From the NCBI GenBank assembly GCA_017882765.1, contig JADGOW010000003.1, positions 1 to 34,850 on the forward strand: a DNA stretch of 34,850 bases. The letters run 5' to 3'. The translations under genes were made by a program, and so were the position numbers. Source of the DNA: Frankiaceae bacterium (GTDB lineage Bacteria > Actinomycetota > Actinomycetes > Frankiales > Frankiaceae). The notes beneath the pieces were generated by a model. The model saw only the letters and a list, made by a program, of their open reading frames with translations, made no database searches and had not been told where the DNA came from. Every line of letters starts with the position of its first letter. Within the stretch, counting starts at the first letter, position 1. Below, one piece after another: positions 24,589 to 33,532 of this stretch.

Positions 24589-26046
24589 ATGCGTTCCTTC
24601 GCGCTACCCGGGCGCGGCGCCCACCCGTACCAGCGGGGAGGCGTTGATGCCGTTCGGGCCCGGGCGGTCCGCCTGGCATCGACGTTCCGCAGCGCCGACG
24701 AGGGCCGCTCGACGGCCCTCGACGCCCTGCGGGCCATCGCCGCCCTGCTGGTCGTGGTCATGCACACGGTGCTCATCGCGCCCGAGCCGGTGGCCCACAA
24801 CCCTGCACTGCACTTCGTGCGGTCCCACCTGTGGGTCGGGGTCGACATCTTCTTCGCGCTGTCCGGGTTCCTGATCGCCGGGCCGTTTCTTCGCTCGCTC
24901 CTGCGCGGCTCGGCCCTGCCGAACACCGCCGGGTACGCCGTCCGCCGCATCGCCCGCATCGTGCCCGCGTACTGGGTGGCCCTGACCGCGGCCGTGCTGT
25001 TCGTGGCCCCGCGTCCGATCGGCTGGGGCTCCGTCATCTCCCATTACCTGTTCCTGCAGAACTGGGTGCCGGGGGAGTCCCGAAGCGACATCTACGTGGT
25101 GGCCTGGACGCTGGGCATCGAGGCGCTCTTCTACATCATCGTCCCGATCGGTGCGGCCCTGCTCCGCGCCCGGTTCCCGGGCCCGATCCGGGCCGACCGG
25201 CTGATCCGCATCCTTCTCGGCGTGTGGGCGTTCAGCCTCCTCTGGGGCTTCCTGTGGGGGGTCGCGTTCGACTACATCCCGGTGCTGACCGACCACCAGG
25301 ACACGTGGCGGACCGTCGTCGCCGACAACCTTCCCACCCAGCTCGGCTTGTTCTGCCCGGGCATGATCCTCGCGGTCGTGTTCGCGAAGGAACGCCGGAT
25401 AGACCTGGGGTCCCCGGCCGAGGCGCCCCGCCTCCACGGGCTGCTGGGCGCCCGGTCGAGCCTCATCCTCCTGTTGTCCTTCGGCTTGGCGGTCGTCGGC
25501 ATCGGCGTGGGCGGGCGCGGCCGCACGGGCCAGTCCGTGCGGGAGGGCCTGTTCCTTCCGCTGGCCTGTGGCCTGCTGCTCCTGCTGTTCCTTCGCGGCG
25601 GCCCGTACATCCGGGCGATCAGCCGCTACCTCGCACCGCTCGGCGTCATCTCCTACGGCATCTACCTCTGGCACTGGATCGTGGCCCAGTGGCTCGCCGA
25701 CCGCGGCTTGGAGATCACCGTGGGTGGCCAGTGGTTCGCGTGGGTCTTCGCATTCGTTCTGCTGTGCCTGATCACCTTCCCGCTAGCGGCTGCGAGCTGG
25801 CTGTTCGTGGAGCACCCGGCGATGAAGCGCGCAGCCGACTGGAACCGGCGGCGGGCCCAGGCGCGTGCGGTGCCGGGGGGTTCAGCCGCCCCGGGTGCCC
25901 CAGGGCGCCCAAGGGGCCCAGCGGGCCCAGCGGGCCCGGAAAGCGCGGTGCCCGCGGGCACGGCTCCACGCTCTCCAGGCCGGCCCTACCCAGCTGACCC
26001 GCCTAGCGGTCAGCCCGACCCAGTGGTGCCACCGGCAACTCGCTGA
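24589..26046 (+). CDS. Acyltransferase 3 (OafA/NodX-type) membrane protein
   Basis: The 485-residue protein has about ten membrane segments. The start of the domain reads STALDALRAIAALLVVVMHT, the usual Arg and catalytic-His signature of acyltransferase 3 enzymes, which move acetyl or other acyl groups onto polysaccharides, lipids or antibiotics at the membrane. WVGVDIFFALSGFLIAGPF and ARIVPAYWVAL also fit. ATG 24589 has an AGGGGG site; an in-frame ATG at 24559 is the alternative. The C-terminal 45 residues are a Gly/Pro/Ala-rich tail. The gene interrupts the whiB to ATPase order known from mycobacteria. The acceptor is unknown. Confidence 0.9.
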   Translation: MRSFALPGRGAHPYQRGGVDAVRARAVRLASTFRSADEGRSTALDALRAIAALLVVVMHTVLIAPEPVAHNPALHFVRSHLWVGVDIFFALSGFLIAGPFLRSLLRGSALPNTAGYAVRRIARIVPAYWVALTAAVLFVAPRPIGWGSVISHYLFLQNWVPGESRSDIYVVAWTLGIEALFYIIVPIGAALLRARFPGPIRADRLIRILLGVWAFSLLWGFLWGVAFDYIPVLTDHQDTWRTVVADNLPTQLGLFCPGMILAVVFAKERRIDLGSPAEAPRLHGLLGARSSLILLLSFGLAVVGIGVGGRGRTGQSVREGLFLPLACGLLLLLFLRGGPYIRAISRYLAPLGVISYGIYLWHWIVAQWLADRGLEITVGGQWFAWVFAFVLLCLITFPLAAASWLFVEHPAMKRAADWNRRRAQARAVPGGSAAPGAPGRPRGPAGPAGPESAVPAGTAPRSPGRPYPADPPSGQPDPVVPPATR

Positions 26047-26061
26047 CGCCGAGGCCCGCGG

Positions 26062-27480
26062 TCACCCAGGTGGGATGTTCTGGTTGAGCCGGAAGAAGTT
26101 CGTGGGGTCGTACTTCCGCTTCAGGGCCTTCAGCTGGTCGTATTTGACCTCGCCATAAGCCTGCCGGATCCGTTCTTCGCCTTCCTCCATGAGGAAGTTC
26201 ACGTACACGCTGGTGTGATACGGGCCCAGGGCCGACCAGTAGTCGCGGGCCCACTGGCGTTGTTCCGCAAACCCGGCGGCCGTCTCGCTATTGCCGTTGA
26301 TGTTGAAGGTGAAGCCGGCGTCGCGCCCGCTGAAGGCGGTCTCGGCCTCCCCTACGCGGCCGACCGCGCCCCCGAGTTGCCAGAGGGCGAGGCTGGACAC
26401 GGGTGAGGTGATGCGGCTGCCGTAATCACTGACGAGGTCGATGACGTCGTCGGTGAGTTCGGCCACGTCGCAGGAGCGAACGTAATACCACCAGCCGTGC
26501 CGGAACGACGGGTCCAAGAGCTGTTGGTGCGCAAGGAACGTGGTGGGTTCGCATTGGTCGAGTACGGGCGAGCCGAACCGCTTCAGCGCCTGTAGCACGC
26601 GTCGGCCTTCGTCAACAGGGCCGGCGTAGCACGCAACTACAGCGATGACGGGTTTGCCGACCAGGTCGGCGGGCATCGTAGGCAGGGCGGGTGCCCTGCG
26701 CTGCGTGACGATGGTCATGAGCTCGTCCGGGCAGTCGGCGACCCAGTCGCGGTAGAACCGCAGCACCTGCGGGGCGGCGGCCATGTGCCAGACGACCGGA
26801 CCGGCCATGACCTCCGGCCCGACAGGCTGTAACCGGAACTCGAAGTCGGTCACGACGCCGAAGTTGCCCCCACCACCGCGCACACCCCAGAAGAGATCGC
26901 TGTTCTCGTTCTCGCTCGCGTGCACGATTTCACCGTCGGCGGTGACGACATCGACCGCGAGAAGCTGGTCGATGGTCAGCCCGTACCTGCGCATGACCCA
27001 GCCGATCCCGCCGCCGAGGGTGAGCCCAGCCAGCCCGGTATGGGAGACGATGCCGGCGGGCACCGCCAGCCCGTACGGCTGGGTCTGCTGGTCTAGTTCG
27101 CCGATCAGGGCGCCTGCCTGGGCTCGGGCCGTGCGGGCCGACGGGTCGACCCGGATGCCCTTCATAAGGCTGAGGTCGATCACCATGCCGTCGTCGCAGA
27201 CGGACAGGCCCGGAAAGCTGTGCCCCCCGCTCCGGACGGCGACCCGCAGGCCGCGCTCGCGTGCGAAGCGGACCGCGCAACCGACGTCGTCGGCCCCCGC
27301 GCACCGTGCGATGAGCCGGGGGCGGCGGTCGATGGACCCGTTCCAGACCCGACGGTGCTGGTCGTAGCCATCGTCCTCGGGAAGGACAAGCGCTCCCCGC
27401 AAGGACGCGCGGAGGTCGCGGATCGCCGATGCCTGCAGGGCGTCCCCATGTCCCGCCGTGTGGTCCGTGGCGGGATTCAT
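26062..27480 (-). CDS. FAD-linked oxidoreductase of the berberine-bridge/PCMH type
   Basis: The 472-residue product has a PCMH FAD domain with VAVRSGGHSFPGLS, where the histidine is the usual site of covalent FAD attachment, and HTGLAGLTLGGGIGWVMRRY. The cysteine used for a second covalent bond in some family members is absent, so attachment through His alone is expected. The C-terminus YDPTNFFRLNQNIPP is the BBE domain signature. These enzymes oxidise sugars, alcohols or alkaloid-like compounds with oxygen. ATG 27480 has GGAGG 8 nt upstream. No signal peptide is seen. It is convergent with the acyltransferase (15 bp between stops); together they look like an insertion in the conserved order. 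Confidence 0.92.
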   Translation of the reverse strand: MNPATDHTAGHGDALQASAIRDLRASLRGALVLPEDDGYDQHRRVWNGSIDRRPRLIARCAGADDVGCAVRFARERGLRVAVRSGGHSFPGLSVCDDGMVIDLSLMKGIRVDPSARTARAQAGALIGELDQQTQPYGLAVPAGIVSHTGLAGLTLGGGIGWVMRRYGLTIDQLLAVDVVTADGEIVHASENENSDLFWGVRGGGGNFGVVTDFEFRLQPVGPEVMAGPVVWHMAAAPQVLRFYRDWVADCPDELMTIVTQRRAPALPTMPADLVGKPVIAVVACYAGPVDEGRRVLQALKRFGSPVLDQCEPTTFLAHQQLLDPSFRHGWWYYVRSCDVAELTDDVIDLVSDYGSRITSPVSSLALWQLGGAVGRVGEAETAFSGRDAGFTFNINGNSETAAGFAEQRQWARDYWSALGPYHTSVYVNFLMEEGEERIRQAYGEVKYDQLKALKRKYDPTNFFRLNQNIPPG

Positions 27481-27641
27481 GACGAAAGCCTCCTCCGGTC
27501 CTCGGCGACGACGGCGTTGAGCAGCCTCGTGGTTACCCCGCCCTGGACGATAAGACCGCCGCACCGGCTCGCACCAGCGAGGCCTTCGTCGTAGTGCAGG
27601 GGGCGCGCGGTTGGCCGAAAGGCAGGCGCGGGGAAGACCGC

Positions 27642-27690
27642 TATCCGGGGCTGCCACGCGCCGACTATCCCGGGGCTGTTACGCGCCGAC
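27642..27690. repeat. Imperfect 24-bp tandem duplication at the 3' end of the downstream ATPase
   Basis: Two near copies of CTATCCCGGGGCTGTTACGC and a following GCCGA lie head to tail; the TAA stop of the ATPase gene (27679-27681) falls in the copy nearer the gene. Confidence 0.7.
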
Positions 27691-28914
27691 CGCCGGTGGC
27701 TCGCTGAGACCGCCCCCCAACTGGTCACCGACGAATCGCAAGCTGTCGAGGTCGTGGACGTCCTCGGCCAGTGCCGGCACTTCCGCCACCGGGACCCCGG
27801 GGTGGGCCATCGTGAACCGCTCGCGCAACAGGTGCTCGCGGGCCGACAGCTGCACCCGGTCGGCGTGCAGCCGCAGCACGGCCGCAGCCAGGGGGAACTC
27901 GCCGCGCTCGGCGAGGACTTCGGCGCCGCTCAGGCTCCGGGGAGCCGACAGCGCCGCCGCCCTGGAGCGGTGCACCCGGTTGAGCACCAGGCCGGCCAGG
28001 GGCATCTCCTCGGTTCCCAGGCGGTCCACGAAGTAGCTGGCCTCCCGCAGCGCATCGGGCTCGGGCGCCGCCACCACGAAGAACGCCGTCCCGGGCGCGG
28101 CGAGCAGGCGGTAGGTCTCCTCGGCCCGCTGCCGGAACCCGCCGAACATGGTTTCCAGGGCGGAGACGAACTGGCTGACATCCGTGAGCAGCTGGAGACC
28201 GATGACCCGCGTCAATGCTCTGGTCATGATGGAAAACCCTGCGCCGAGCACCTTCATGTAGGCGCGCCCGCCCGCCTTCGCGGGGACGAGCAGCAGGCGT
28301 AGCAGGCGGCCGTCGAGAAACGCGCCGAGCCGCTGCGGGGCATCCAGGAAGTCCAGCGCAGACCGGGTGGGCGGGGTGTCGACGACAATGAGATCCCATT
28401 TCTCGGTCGCCTGCAGCTGCCCGAGTTTTTCCATCGCCATGTACTCCTGCGTCCCGGCGAACGAGGACGACAGGGATTGGTAGAACGGGTTGGCCAGCAA
28501 CGCCTCGGCACGTTCCCGGCTGGCATGGGTGAGGACGATGTCATCGAACGTCCTCTTCATGTCCAGCATCATTGCCCAGAGCTCACCGGGGGCTGATTCC
28601 CCCGCGGCCCTGCTCGGTACGGGCCCGGCATGTCGAGGGGCCCTGACCCCGCTCACATCCATGACTCGGCGCGGGGTGTTGTCCAGCTCGGTCAGGCCCA
28701 TTGCCTGTGCCAGGCGCCGGGCGGGGTCGATGGTGAGGACGACCACGTTGCGGCCGCGCTCGGCCGCCCGCAGGGCGAGGGCAGCCGCCGTCGTCGTCTT
28801 ACCCACACCGCCGGAGCCGCAGCACACGATGATCCGGGCGTCATCCAGGTGCGCGTCGACGTCGAGGACGGGCGGCTCGCGTACCGGCGGGGGCACGGGC
28901 GTATCCGGGATCAT
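27679..28914 (-). CDS. bagB: Get3/ArsA-like ATPase, second of pair (BagB/Rv3680-like)
   Basis: The 411-residue P-loop ATPase has CGSGGVGKTT as Walker A (33-41), TIDPARRLAQAMGL after strand 2 and DLIVVDTPPTRSALDFLD as switch II. ArsA/Get3 enzymes normally carry a signature lysine before the two glycines (GKGG); here it is Ser34, so the cross-dimer catalytic lysine is missing. Its ATG overlaps the stop of the partner gene (ATGA), as expected for two subunits of one complex. From memory, the mycobacterial homologues are called BagA and BagB and are compared with eukaryotic Get3, which guides tail-anchored proteins. The actual cargo in actinobacteria is not known to me. Confidence 0.88.
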   Translation of the reverse strand: MIPDTPVPPPVREPPVLDVDAHLDDARIIVCCGSGGVGKTTTAAALALRAAERGRNVVVLTIDPARRLAQAMGLTELDNTPRRVMDVSGVRAPRHAGPVPSRAAGESAPGELWAMMLDMKRTFDDIVLTHASRERAEALLANPFYQSLSSSFAGTQEYMAMEKLGQLQATEKWDLIVVDTPPTRSALDFLDAPQRLGAFLDGRLLRLLLVPAKAGGRAYMKVLGAGFSIMTRALTRVIGLQLLTDVSQFVSALETMFGGFRQRAEETYRLLAAPGTAFFVVAAPEPDALREASYFVDRLGTEEMPLAGLVLNRVHRSRAAALSAPRSLSGAEVLAERGEFPLAAAVLRLHADRVQLSAREHLLRERFTMAHPGVPVAEVPALAEDVHDLDSLRFVGDQLGGGLSEPPAVGA

Positions 28915-30023
28915 CCGACCATCCCCTGGGCTCGAAGCAGGTCGGCCAACCGGTACAGCCCACCGAGGTCCACCCGGTCGACGTCGGTGAGCAGGGGCAG
29001 CTCGTAGGAGGGACGGCGCAGGTCGGCAAGCGCCCGCCGCTCGGCATTTTCGAGTTCGACGCGCCGGGCGTGGTCGGCGGCCTCCTCGAGCAGCGCGGTC
29101 AGCAGCTCGGGCTCCGCGTCGATGCCGACCTCCTTGAGCCCGGCCGCAAGCTCGCCCCGATCCAGCGAGCCGGATCGGGCGCGGGCCAGCTCCGACTTGG
29201 GCAGGAGGGGCGGCCGCATCTTGTTGATCACGATGGCGCCGACTGGGAAGACCTGGGAGCGCAGCTCGCGGGTCCCGTCCCGGGTCTCCTGGGTCGGCAT
29301 CTCCTCAAGCAGGGTCACGAGGTGCACCGCCGTACGGGGGGAGCGCAGGAGGGCCATCACACTTTCGGCCTGCCCGCGAACGGGTCCGACCTTGGCCAGC
29401 CCGGCGACCTCGGCCGTGACGTTGAGGAACCGGGCGATCCGGCCGGTCGGTGGGGCGTCCATGACCACGCAGTCGTAGGCCAGGCCGAGCCTGCGGGACT
29501 TGTCCTCCCGGCTGACGGCCTCTTTGGCCTTCCCGGTGAGCAGGACGTCGCGCAGGCCAGGGGCGATCGTGGTCGCGAAGTCGACGGCGCCGAGGCGCTT
29601 GAGGGCGCGCCCGGCACGCTTCATGTTGTAGAAGAGCTCCAAGTATTCCAGCAGCGCGGCCTCGGGGTCGATGGCCAGCGCGAACACCTCCCCGCCACCC
29701 GCGCCCGACGCAATCTTGCGTTCCTCGTAGGGCAGGGGAGGCGAGTCGAACAGCTGTGCCAGGCCCTGGCGGCCCTCCACCTCCACGAGCAGCACCTTGT
29801 GGCCGCCGGAGGCCAGTGCGAGGGCCAGCGCGGCCGCGACGGTGGTCTTGCCGGTGCCCCCCTTGCCGCTGACGACGTGCAGGCGGACGTCCCGGAAGGG
29901 ATGGCGGCGGCGGGCGGGGGCCTCGTAGGGGCCGGGTGGGGGCATCGGCGAATCAGCAGGCCGCGCCCCGGGGCTGGACGGGCTCGACACCTCGGGCCCC
30001 GAGGGCTCCGGACGCGCGGACAC
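28911..30023 (-). CDS. bagA: Get3/ArsA-like ATPase, first of pair (BagA/Rv3679-like)
   Basis: The 370-residue ATPase starts with about 40 Pro/Ser-rich residues, then HVVSGKGGTGKTTVAAALAL with the complete deviant Walker A including signature Lys54. Later come CVVMDAPPTGRIARFLNVTA (switch II) and VGAIVINKMRPPLL. This is the catalytically complete member of the pair. GTG 30023 is chosen: TACTGT ends 7 nt upstream and no ribosome site exists, which fits a leaderless message. It is divergent from the DUF4177-ridA-NUDIX-MBL operon, and the same arrangement is known for mycobacterial Rv3678A and Rv3679. Confidence 0.9.
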   Translation of the reverse strand: MSARPEPSGPEVSSPSSPGARPADSPMPPPGPYEAPARRRHPFRDVRLHVVSGKGGTGKTTVAAALALALASGGHKVLLVEVEGRQGLAQLFDSPPLPYEERKIASGAGGGEVFALAIDPEAALLEYLELFYNMKRAGRALKRLGAVDFATTIAPGLRDVLLTGKAKEAVSREDKSRRLGLAYDCVVMDAPPTGRIARFLNVTAEVAGLAKVGPVRGQAESVMALLRSPRTAVHLVTLLEEMPTQETRDGTRELRSQVFPVGAIVINKMRPPLLPKSELARARSGSLDRGELAAGLKEVGIDAEPELLTALLEEAADHARRVELENAERRALADLRRPSYELPLLTDVDRVDLGGLYRLADLLRAQGMVG

Positions 30024-30030
30024 GCCTGCG

Positions 30031-30036
30031 ACAGTA
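30031..30036 (-). promoter_or_regulatory. -10 box for leaderless bagA
   Basis: TACTGT on the minus strand, 7 nt before the GTG at 30023; no Shine-Dalgarno sequence lies between. Confidence 0.5.
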
Positions 30037-30204
30037 CCCAGCCACGCGGCATCCCAAGTGCTGCGTGCGCGAAGCCCGAATCGGACCCGGGCCGGGTCGA
30101 GAATGGGCGGGTGACCGGCTGAGGAGCGTGCGGCCGCTGGGGCGCTTCATCCTGCCCACTTGCTTCGGTTGCCCCACATCGGTCCGCCGGGCTCGCCCGG
30201 CCCT

Positions 30205-30210
30205 TACCCT
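30205..30210 (+). promoter_or_regulatory. -10 box for leaderless DUF4177 operon
   Basis: TACCCT ends 6 nt before the ATG at 30217, with no ribosome site. Confidence 0.5.
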
Positions 30211-30216
30211 GCGTTC

Positions 30217-30381
30217 ATGCAGCGTTGGGAGTACGTCACGGTGCCGCTCCTCGTGCACGCGACCAAACAGATCCTCGACTCCTGGGGCGACCAGGGCTAC
30301 GAGCTGGTCAGTGTGGTGCCGGGCCCGAGTGGGGAGCAGATGGTCGCCTACCTCAAACGGCCGGTCGAGCCGGGCACATGA
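30217..30381 (+). CDS. DUF4177-type small protein
   Basis: The 54-residue product MQRWEYVTVPLLVHATKQIL plus a following WGDQGYELVSVVPGP has the W-E-Y start and the WG-GWELV pattern of DUF4177 proteins; function is unknown. Homologues sit beside ridA in mycobacteria (Rv3678A). The ATG follows a -10 box by 6 nt, so I take it as leaderless and as the operon's first gene. Its TGA overlaps the ridA ATG. It has no membrane segment. Confidence 0.85.
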   Translation: MQRWEYVTVPLLVHATKQILDSWGDQGYELVSVVPGPSGEQMVAYLKRPVEPGT

Positions 30382-30851
30382 ACTCGGGCGATCTCCCATC
30401 CCGCCGGCTCGCCGATCTCGGTCTGACCCTGCCCCCCGTCCCGGCACCGCTGGCTGCCTACGTCCCGGCTGTCCGGGTCGGCAACACAGTGTGGACGAGC
30501 GGCCAACTCCCGCTTCGTGACGGCCGGCTGGTGGCCAGCGGGCTCGTCGGGCGCGCCCTGGACGCGCAGGACGCGGCCGCCTGCGCCCGCACCTGCGCCC
30601 TCAACGCGCTCGCGGCCGCCGCCAGCGCCGCAGGTGACCTCGACTCCATCGCCGGAATCGTCAAGGTGGTGGGCTATGTGGCGAGCGCCCCTGGCTTCAC
30701 CGCCCAGCCACAGGTGCTCAACGGGGCCAGCGAGTTGTTCGGCGCGGTCTTCGGGACCGCCGGTCGGCACGTGCGCAGCGCCGTGGGCGTGGCCTCGCTG
30801 CCATTGGACGCTCCCGTGGAAGTCGAATTGGTGGCGATCCTGCATGGGTAA
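30378..30851 (+). CDS. RidA family (YjgF/YER057c/UK114) protein
   Basis: The 157-residue product has the RidA fold landmarks: VGNTVWTSGQLPLRDGRLVA, QDAAACARTCALNALAAAAS, IVKVVGYVASAPGF, and the terminal GRHVRSAVGVASLPLDAPVE with the arginine that binds the carboxylate of imine substrates. Classic RidA removes reactive enamines and imines made by PLP enzymes. It starts at an ATGA overlap with the DUF4177 gene and its stop overlaps the NUDIX start by 8 bp, so the whole set is one operon. It belongs to the longer actinobacterial group (Rv3678c-like), whose substrate is uncertain. Confidence 0.92.
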   Translation: MNSGDLPSRRLADLGLTLPPVPAPLAAYVPAVRVGNTVWTSGQLPLRDGRLVASGLVGRALDAQDAAACARTCALNALAAAASAAGDLDSIAGIVKVVGYVASAPGFTAQPQVLNGASELFGAVFGTAGRHVRSAVGVASLPLDAPVEVELVAILHG

Positions 30852-31956
30852 GGACGACCCCGGCCGGCAGGGCGACGAGGCCCGGCGCGTTCTCGCGGAC
30901 TACCGTGCCAGACTTCCGGACCACTTCGCTGCGCCCGAGGTGATCGAGCGCGCACGGGCCATCGAGGCGGGCACCGTCGTCCCCCCGGTGCCACGGCATG
31001 CGGCCACGGTCGTCCTGCTGCGGGATGCGTCCCGGGGCGGCGTCGAGGCCTACCTGCTGCGACGGGTCGGGACGCTCGCGTTCGCTGCCGGGATGTATGT
31101 GTTCCCCGGCGGTGGGGTCGACTCCGAGGACGCCCGGACCGAGATCGGCTGGGTGGGCCCGGCGCCGGAGGAGTGGTCGGTCGCTTTGCGCGCGGACGCA
31201 CCCCTGGCCCGCGCCCTCGTCTGCGCGGCCGTCCGCGAAACGTTCGAGGAGTCGGGCGTGCTGCTGGCCGGCCCTTCCCCGACGAAGGTGGCCGACGTCT
31301 CCGACCTCGCCTGGGAACGGGATCGGGTGGCCCTCGAGCAGCACAAGGCCCACCTCGCGGGCCTGCTGGCCCACCGCGGCCTGATGCTGCGGGCGGACCT
31401 GTTGCGCCCGTGGGCGCATTGGGTCACCCCGGAGGTTGAGCCGCGCCGCTACGACACCCGCTTCTTCGTCGCTGCCCTCCCTGCCGGCCAGACCACGCGA
31501 GAGGTCGGCGGCGAGGCCGACCGGGCGGTCTGGCTTGCCCCGCAGGAGGCACTGGACCGGCTGCGCCGCGGGGAGTTGACCATGCTCCCCCCGACGGCCT
31601 TCACGTTGGCGGAGCTGACCGCCTACCCGAACGTGGCCGCCGTGGTCGCGGCGGCGCAACGGCGCGACATCGCCCCCGTGCTGCCCCGGATCGTGGTGAG
31701 CGGCGACGAGGCGCGCCTGCTGCTGCCCCACGATGACGCCGGCGACGTGCCCAGTCGGTCCGGTCCGGCCAGCCCCGAAAAGCCCGGCGGCCCCCAGGGT
31801 CCGGGCAGCCCCCCAAAGCCCGGCGGCGCCCAGGGCCCCGGCGGCCCCCAGGGTCCCGGCGGCCGACAGGGTCCCGCCGGCCCCCACGGTCCCGGCCGCC
31901 CCGACCGTCCCGGCGGTCCCATTGGCCCCGAACCGGACGCAACGCGGGATGCCTGA
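30844..31956 (+). CDS. NUDIX hydrolase with collagen-like tail
   Basis: The 370-residue product has a NUDIX domain in the N-terminal two-thirds: [30 protein letters not shown] and, after a long insertion, [13 protein letters not shown], which supplies the RE-x2-EE-x-G metal-binding part of the NUDIX box. Such insertions occur in the NUDT19/acyl-CoA diphosphatase-like group; I infer a CoA or nucleotide diphosphate substrate. The last 60 residues hold eight consecutive G-x-y triplets of collagen type ([12 protein letters not shown] and onward) encoded by repeats at about 31820-31900. ATG 30844 lies inside the ridA end. The stop overlaps the next gene by 8 bp. Confidence 0.85.
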   Translation: MGKDDPGRQGDEARRVLADYRARLPDHFAAPEVIERARAIEAGTVVPPVPRHAATVVLLRDASRGGVEAYLLRRVGTLAFAAGMYVFPGGGVDSEDARTEIGWVGPAPEEWSVALRADAPLARALVCAAVRETFEESGVLLAGPSPTKVADVSDLAWERDRVALEQHKAHLAGLLAHRGLMLRADLLRPWAHWVTPEVEPRRYDTRFFVAALPAGQTTREVGGEADRAVWLAPQEALDRLRRGELTMLPPTAFTLAELTAYPNVAAVVAAAQRRDIAPVLPRIVVSGDEARLLLPHDDAGDVPSRSGPASPEKPGGPQGPGSPPKPGGAQGPGGPQGPGGRQGPAGPHGPGRPDRPGGPIGPEPDATRDA

Positions 31957-32809
31957 CCCACGGGCTCGCGTCGTGCTCGCGCCCAATCCGGGGCCGCTGA
32001 CCCTGGAAGGCACCAATACCTACGTTCTGTGCAGGCCGGGCGGGCGCGGTGCCGTGGTCGTCGACCCCGGGCCGGACGACCCGGCGCACCTGGCGGCGAT
32101 CGCGCAGGAGGCGGCGAACGGCGGCCAGCGCATCGAGCTGATCCTGCTCACCCACGGGCACGAAGACCACAGCGCCGGTGCGCCCGCCCTGGCCCGGCGC
32201 ACCGGGGTGCCCGTCCGGGCGCTGGACCCGGCGCACCGGCTGGGCTCCGAGGGTCTCGGAGACGGGGACGTGGTGACCGTGGACGGCCTGGAGATCCGGG
32301 TGGTCGCCACGCCGGGGCACAGCGGGGATTCCCTGTGTTTCCTCCTTCCGGCCGCAGGAGACGGCGCCGCGGCTGGTTCGAGCCGCGCGGTGCTCACCGG
32401 GGACACAGTTCTCGGGCGTGGGACAAGTGTGGTCGCCCACCCCGACGGCCGCCTCCGTGACTACCTGGACACCCTCTGCCGCCTCCGTGACCTCGGCGAC
32501 ACCCTCGTGCTACCCGGCCACGGCCCGGAGTTGCCCTCGGCCGGCCAGATCGCCCAGCAGTACCTGCAGCACCGGCAGGCGCGCCTGGAGCAGGTTCGGG
32601 CCGCGCTGCGCGCCAGAGCCGGAGCCGGAGCCGGAGCCGGAGTGGGAGTGGGCACCGGAGCGGAAGGCGGGCAGCGGGAGCCGGTGGGGGACATCGTCGA
32701 GTCCGTCGTGGCGACGGTGTACGCCGACGTGGACCGGTCGCTGTGGCCGGCTGCTGCGCTGTCGGTGCGCGCCCAACTCGACTACCTGGCGGAACGGCCA
32801 GCACGCTGA
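31949..32809 (+). CDS. Metallo-beta-lactamase fold hydrolase (Rv3677c/LACTB2-like)
   Basis: The 286-residue product shows [18 protein letters not shown] and the zinc motif [10 protein letters not shown] (His69, His71, Asp73, His74), then [17 protein letters not shown] and LPGHGPEL, all ligands of the two-metal site. LACTB2-like proteins act as nucleases or thioester hydrolases. Near the C-terminus a run of alternating Ala-Gly and Val-Gly comes from GCCGGA hexamers at about 32620-32645. ATG 31949 overlaps the NUDIX gene end, so it closes the operon that starts at 30217. It converges with the crp-like gene. Confidence 0.9.
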   Translation: MPDPRARVVLAPNPGPLTLEGTNTYVLCRPGGRGAVVVDPGPDDPAHLAAIAQEAANGGQRIELILLTHGHEDHSAGAPALARRTGVPVRALDPAHRLGSEGLGDGDVVTVDGLEIRVVATPGHSGDSLCFLLPAAGDGAAAGSSRAVLTGDTVLGRGTSVVAHPDGRLRDYLDTLCRLRDLGDTLVLPGHGPELPSAGQIAQQYLQHRQARLEQVRAALRARAGAGAGAGVGVGTGAEGGQREPVGDIVESVVATVYADVDRSLWPAAALSVRAQLDYLAERPAR

Positions 32810-32825
32810 CCCGCTGACCGGCAGG

Positions 32826-33503
32826 TCAGCGCGCGCGGCGGGCGAGCCGATCCGGATCGAGCAGGATCACCGCCCGCGAGTCGAGCCGCAGCCATCCCCG
32901 GCTGGCGAAGTCGGCCAACGCCTTGTTCACCGTCTCCCGGGACGCGCCGACGTATTGGGCAAGCTCTTCCTGGGTCAGGCCGTGCTCGACCCTGGTGCCG
33001 GGCCCGGGCCCAGGCGAGGAAAACTTCTGCGCCAGGTCGAGCAGCGCCTTCGCGACCCGGCCGGGAACGTCGGTGAAGACGAGATCGGCCATGGCTTCGT
33101 TGGTACGGCGCAGTCGCCGCGCCAACACCTGCAGGAGCCGCATGGCTGCCTGCGGGCGGGAGGCCAGCCAGGGCGGGAGGGCGGCATGGTCGAGGGTCGC
33201 GACCTCGATGTCGGTGAGGGCGGTGGCGGTCGCGGTTCGGGGACCGGGATCGAACAGGGACAGCTCGCCGAACAGCTCCCCGGGCCCCAGCAGCGCCAGT
33301 AGGTTCTCCCGCCCGTCGGCGGCGGCCCTGGTGATCTTTACCTTCCCGGCCAGGACCAAATGGACGTTCTCGCCGCGGTCGCCCTCGGAGAACAGCACGG
33401 TGCCCCGCTTCGCGCTTCGCCTGGTGAGCTGGTGTGCGAGAGCCTGCCGATCTTCCTCGGAGAGGCCGGAGAACAACTTCATCCGCGCGAGGAGTTCGTC
33501 CAC
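32826..33503 (-). CDS. crp: Crp/Fnr family transcription regulator
   Basis: The 225-residue product has a cyclic-nucleotide-binding domain (GTVLFSEGDRGENVHLVLAG, then GELFGELSLFDPGPRTATA, the phosphate-binding cassette) and a C-terminal helix-turn-helix TQEELAQYVGASRETVNKAL. It resembles mycobacterial Rv3676, a cAMP receptor protein, in sequence and neighbourhood. GTG 33503 is chosen because the homologues begin with this MDELLAR segment. A CRP-type site lies 30 bp upstream, so autoregulation is likely. It is convergent with the MBL gene. Confidence 0.94.
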   Translation of the reverse strand: MDELLARMKLFSGLSEEDRQALAHQLTRRSAKRGTVLFSEGDRGENVHLVLAGKVKITRAAADGRENLLALLGPGELFGELSLFDPGPRTATATALTDIEVATLDHAALPPWLASRPQAAMRLLQVLARRLRRTNEAMADLVFTDVPGRVAKALLDLAQKFSSPGPGPGTRVEHGLTQEELAQYVGASRETVNKALADFASRGWLRLDSRAVILLDPDRLARRAR

Positions 33504-33532
33504 GGCCCCAGTCTGCCCGATTCCCCTGGCGC

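Noticed and set aside
24604-25674. 356-residue minus-strand open frame opposite the acyltransferase
   Set aside because: Highly charged, low-hydrophobicity shadow of a membrane protein gene; no motif.
26062-27480. Loss of the second FAD-linking cysteine in the oxidoreductase as an oddity
   Set aside because: Many bacterial members of this family attach FAD through the histidine only.
29070-30122. 350-residue plus-strand open frame opposite bagA
   Set aside because: Antisense shadow in high-GC DNA; the opposite strand has intact P-loop motifs.
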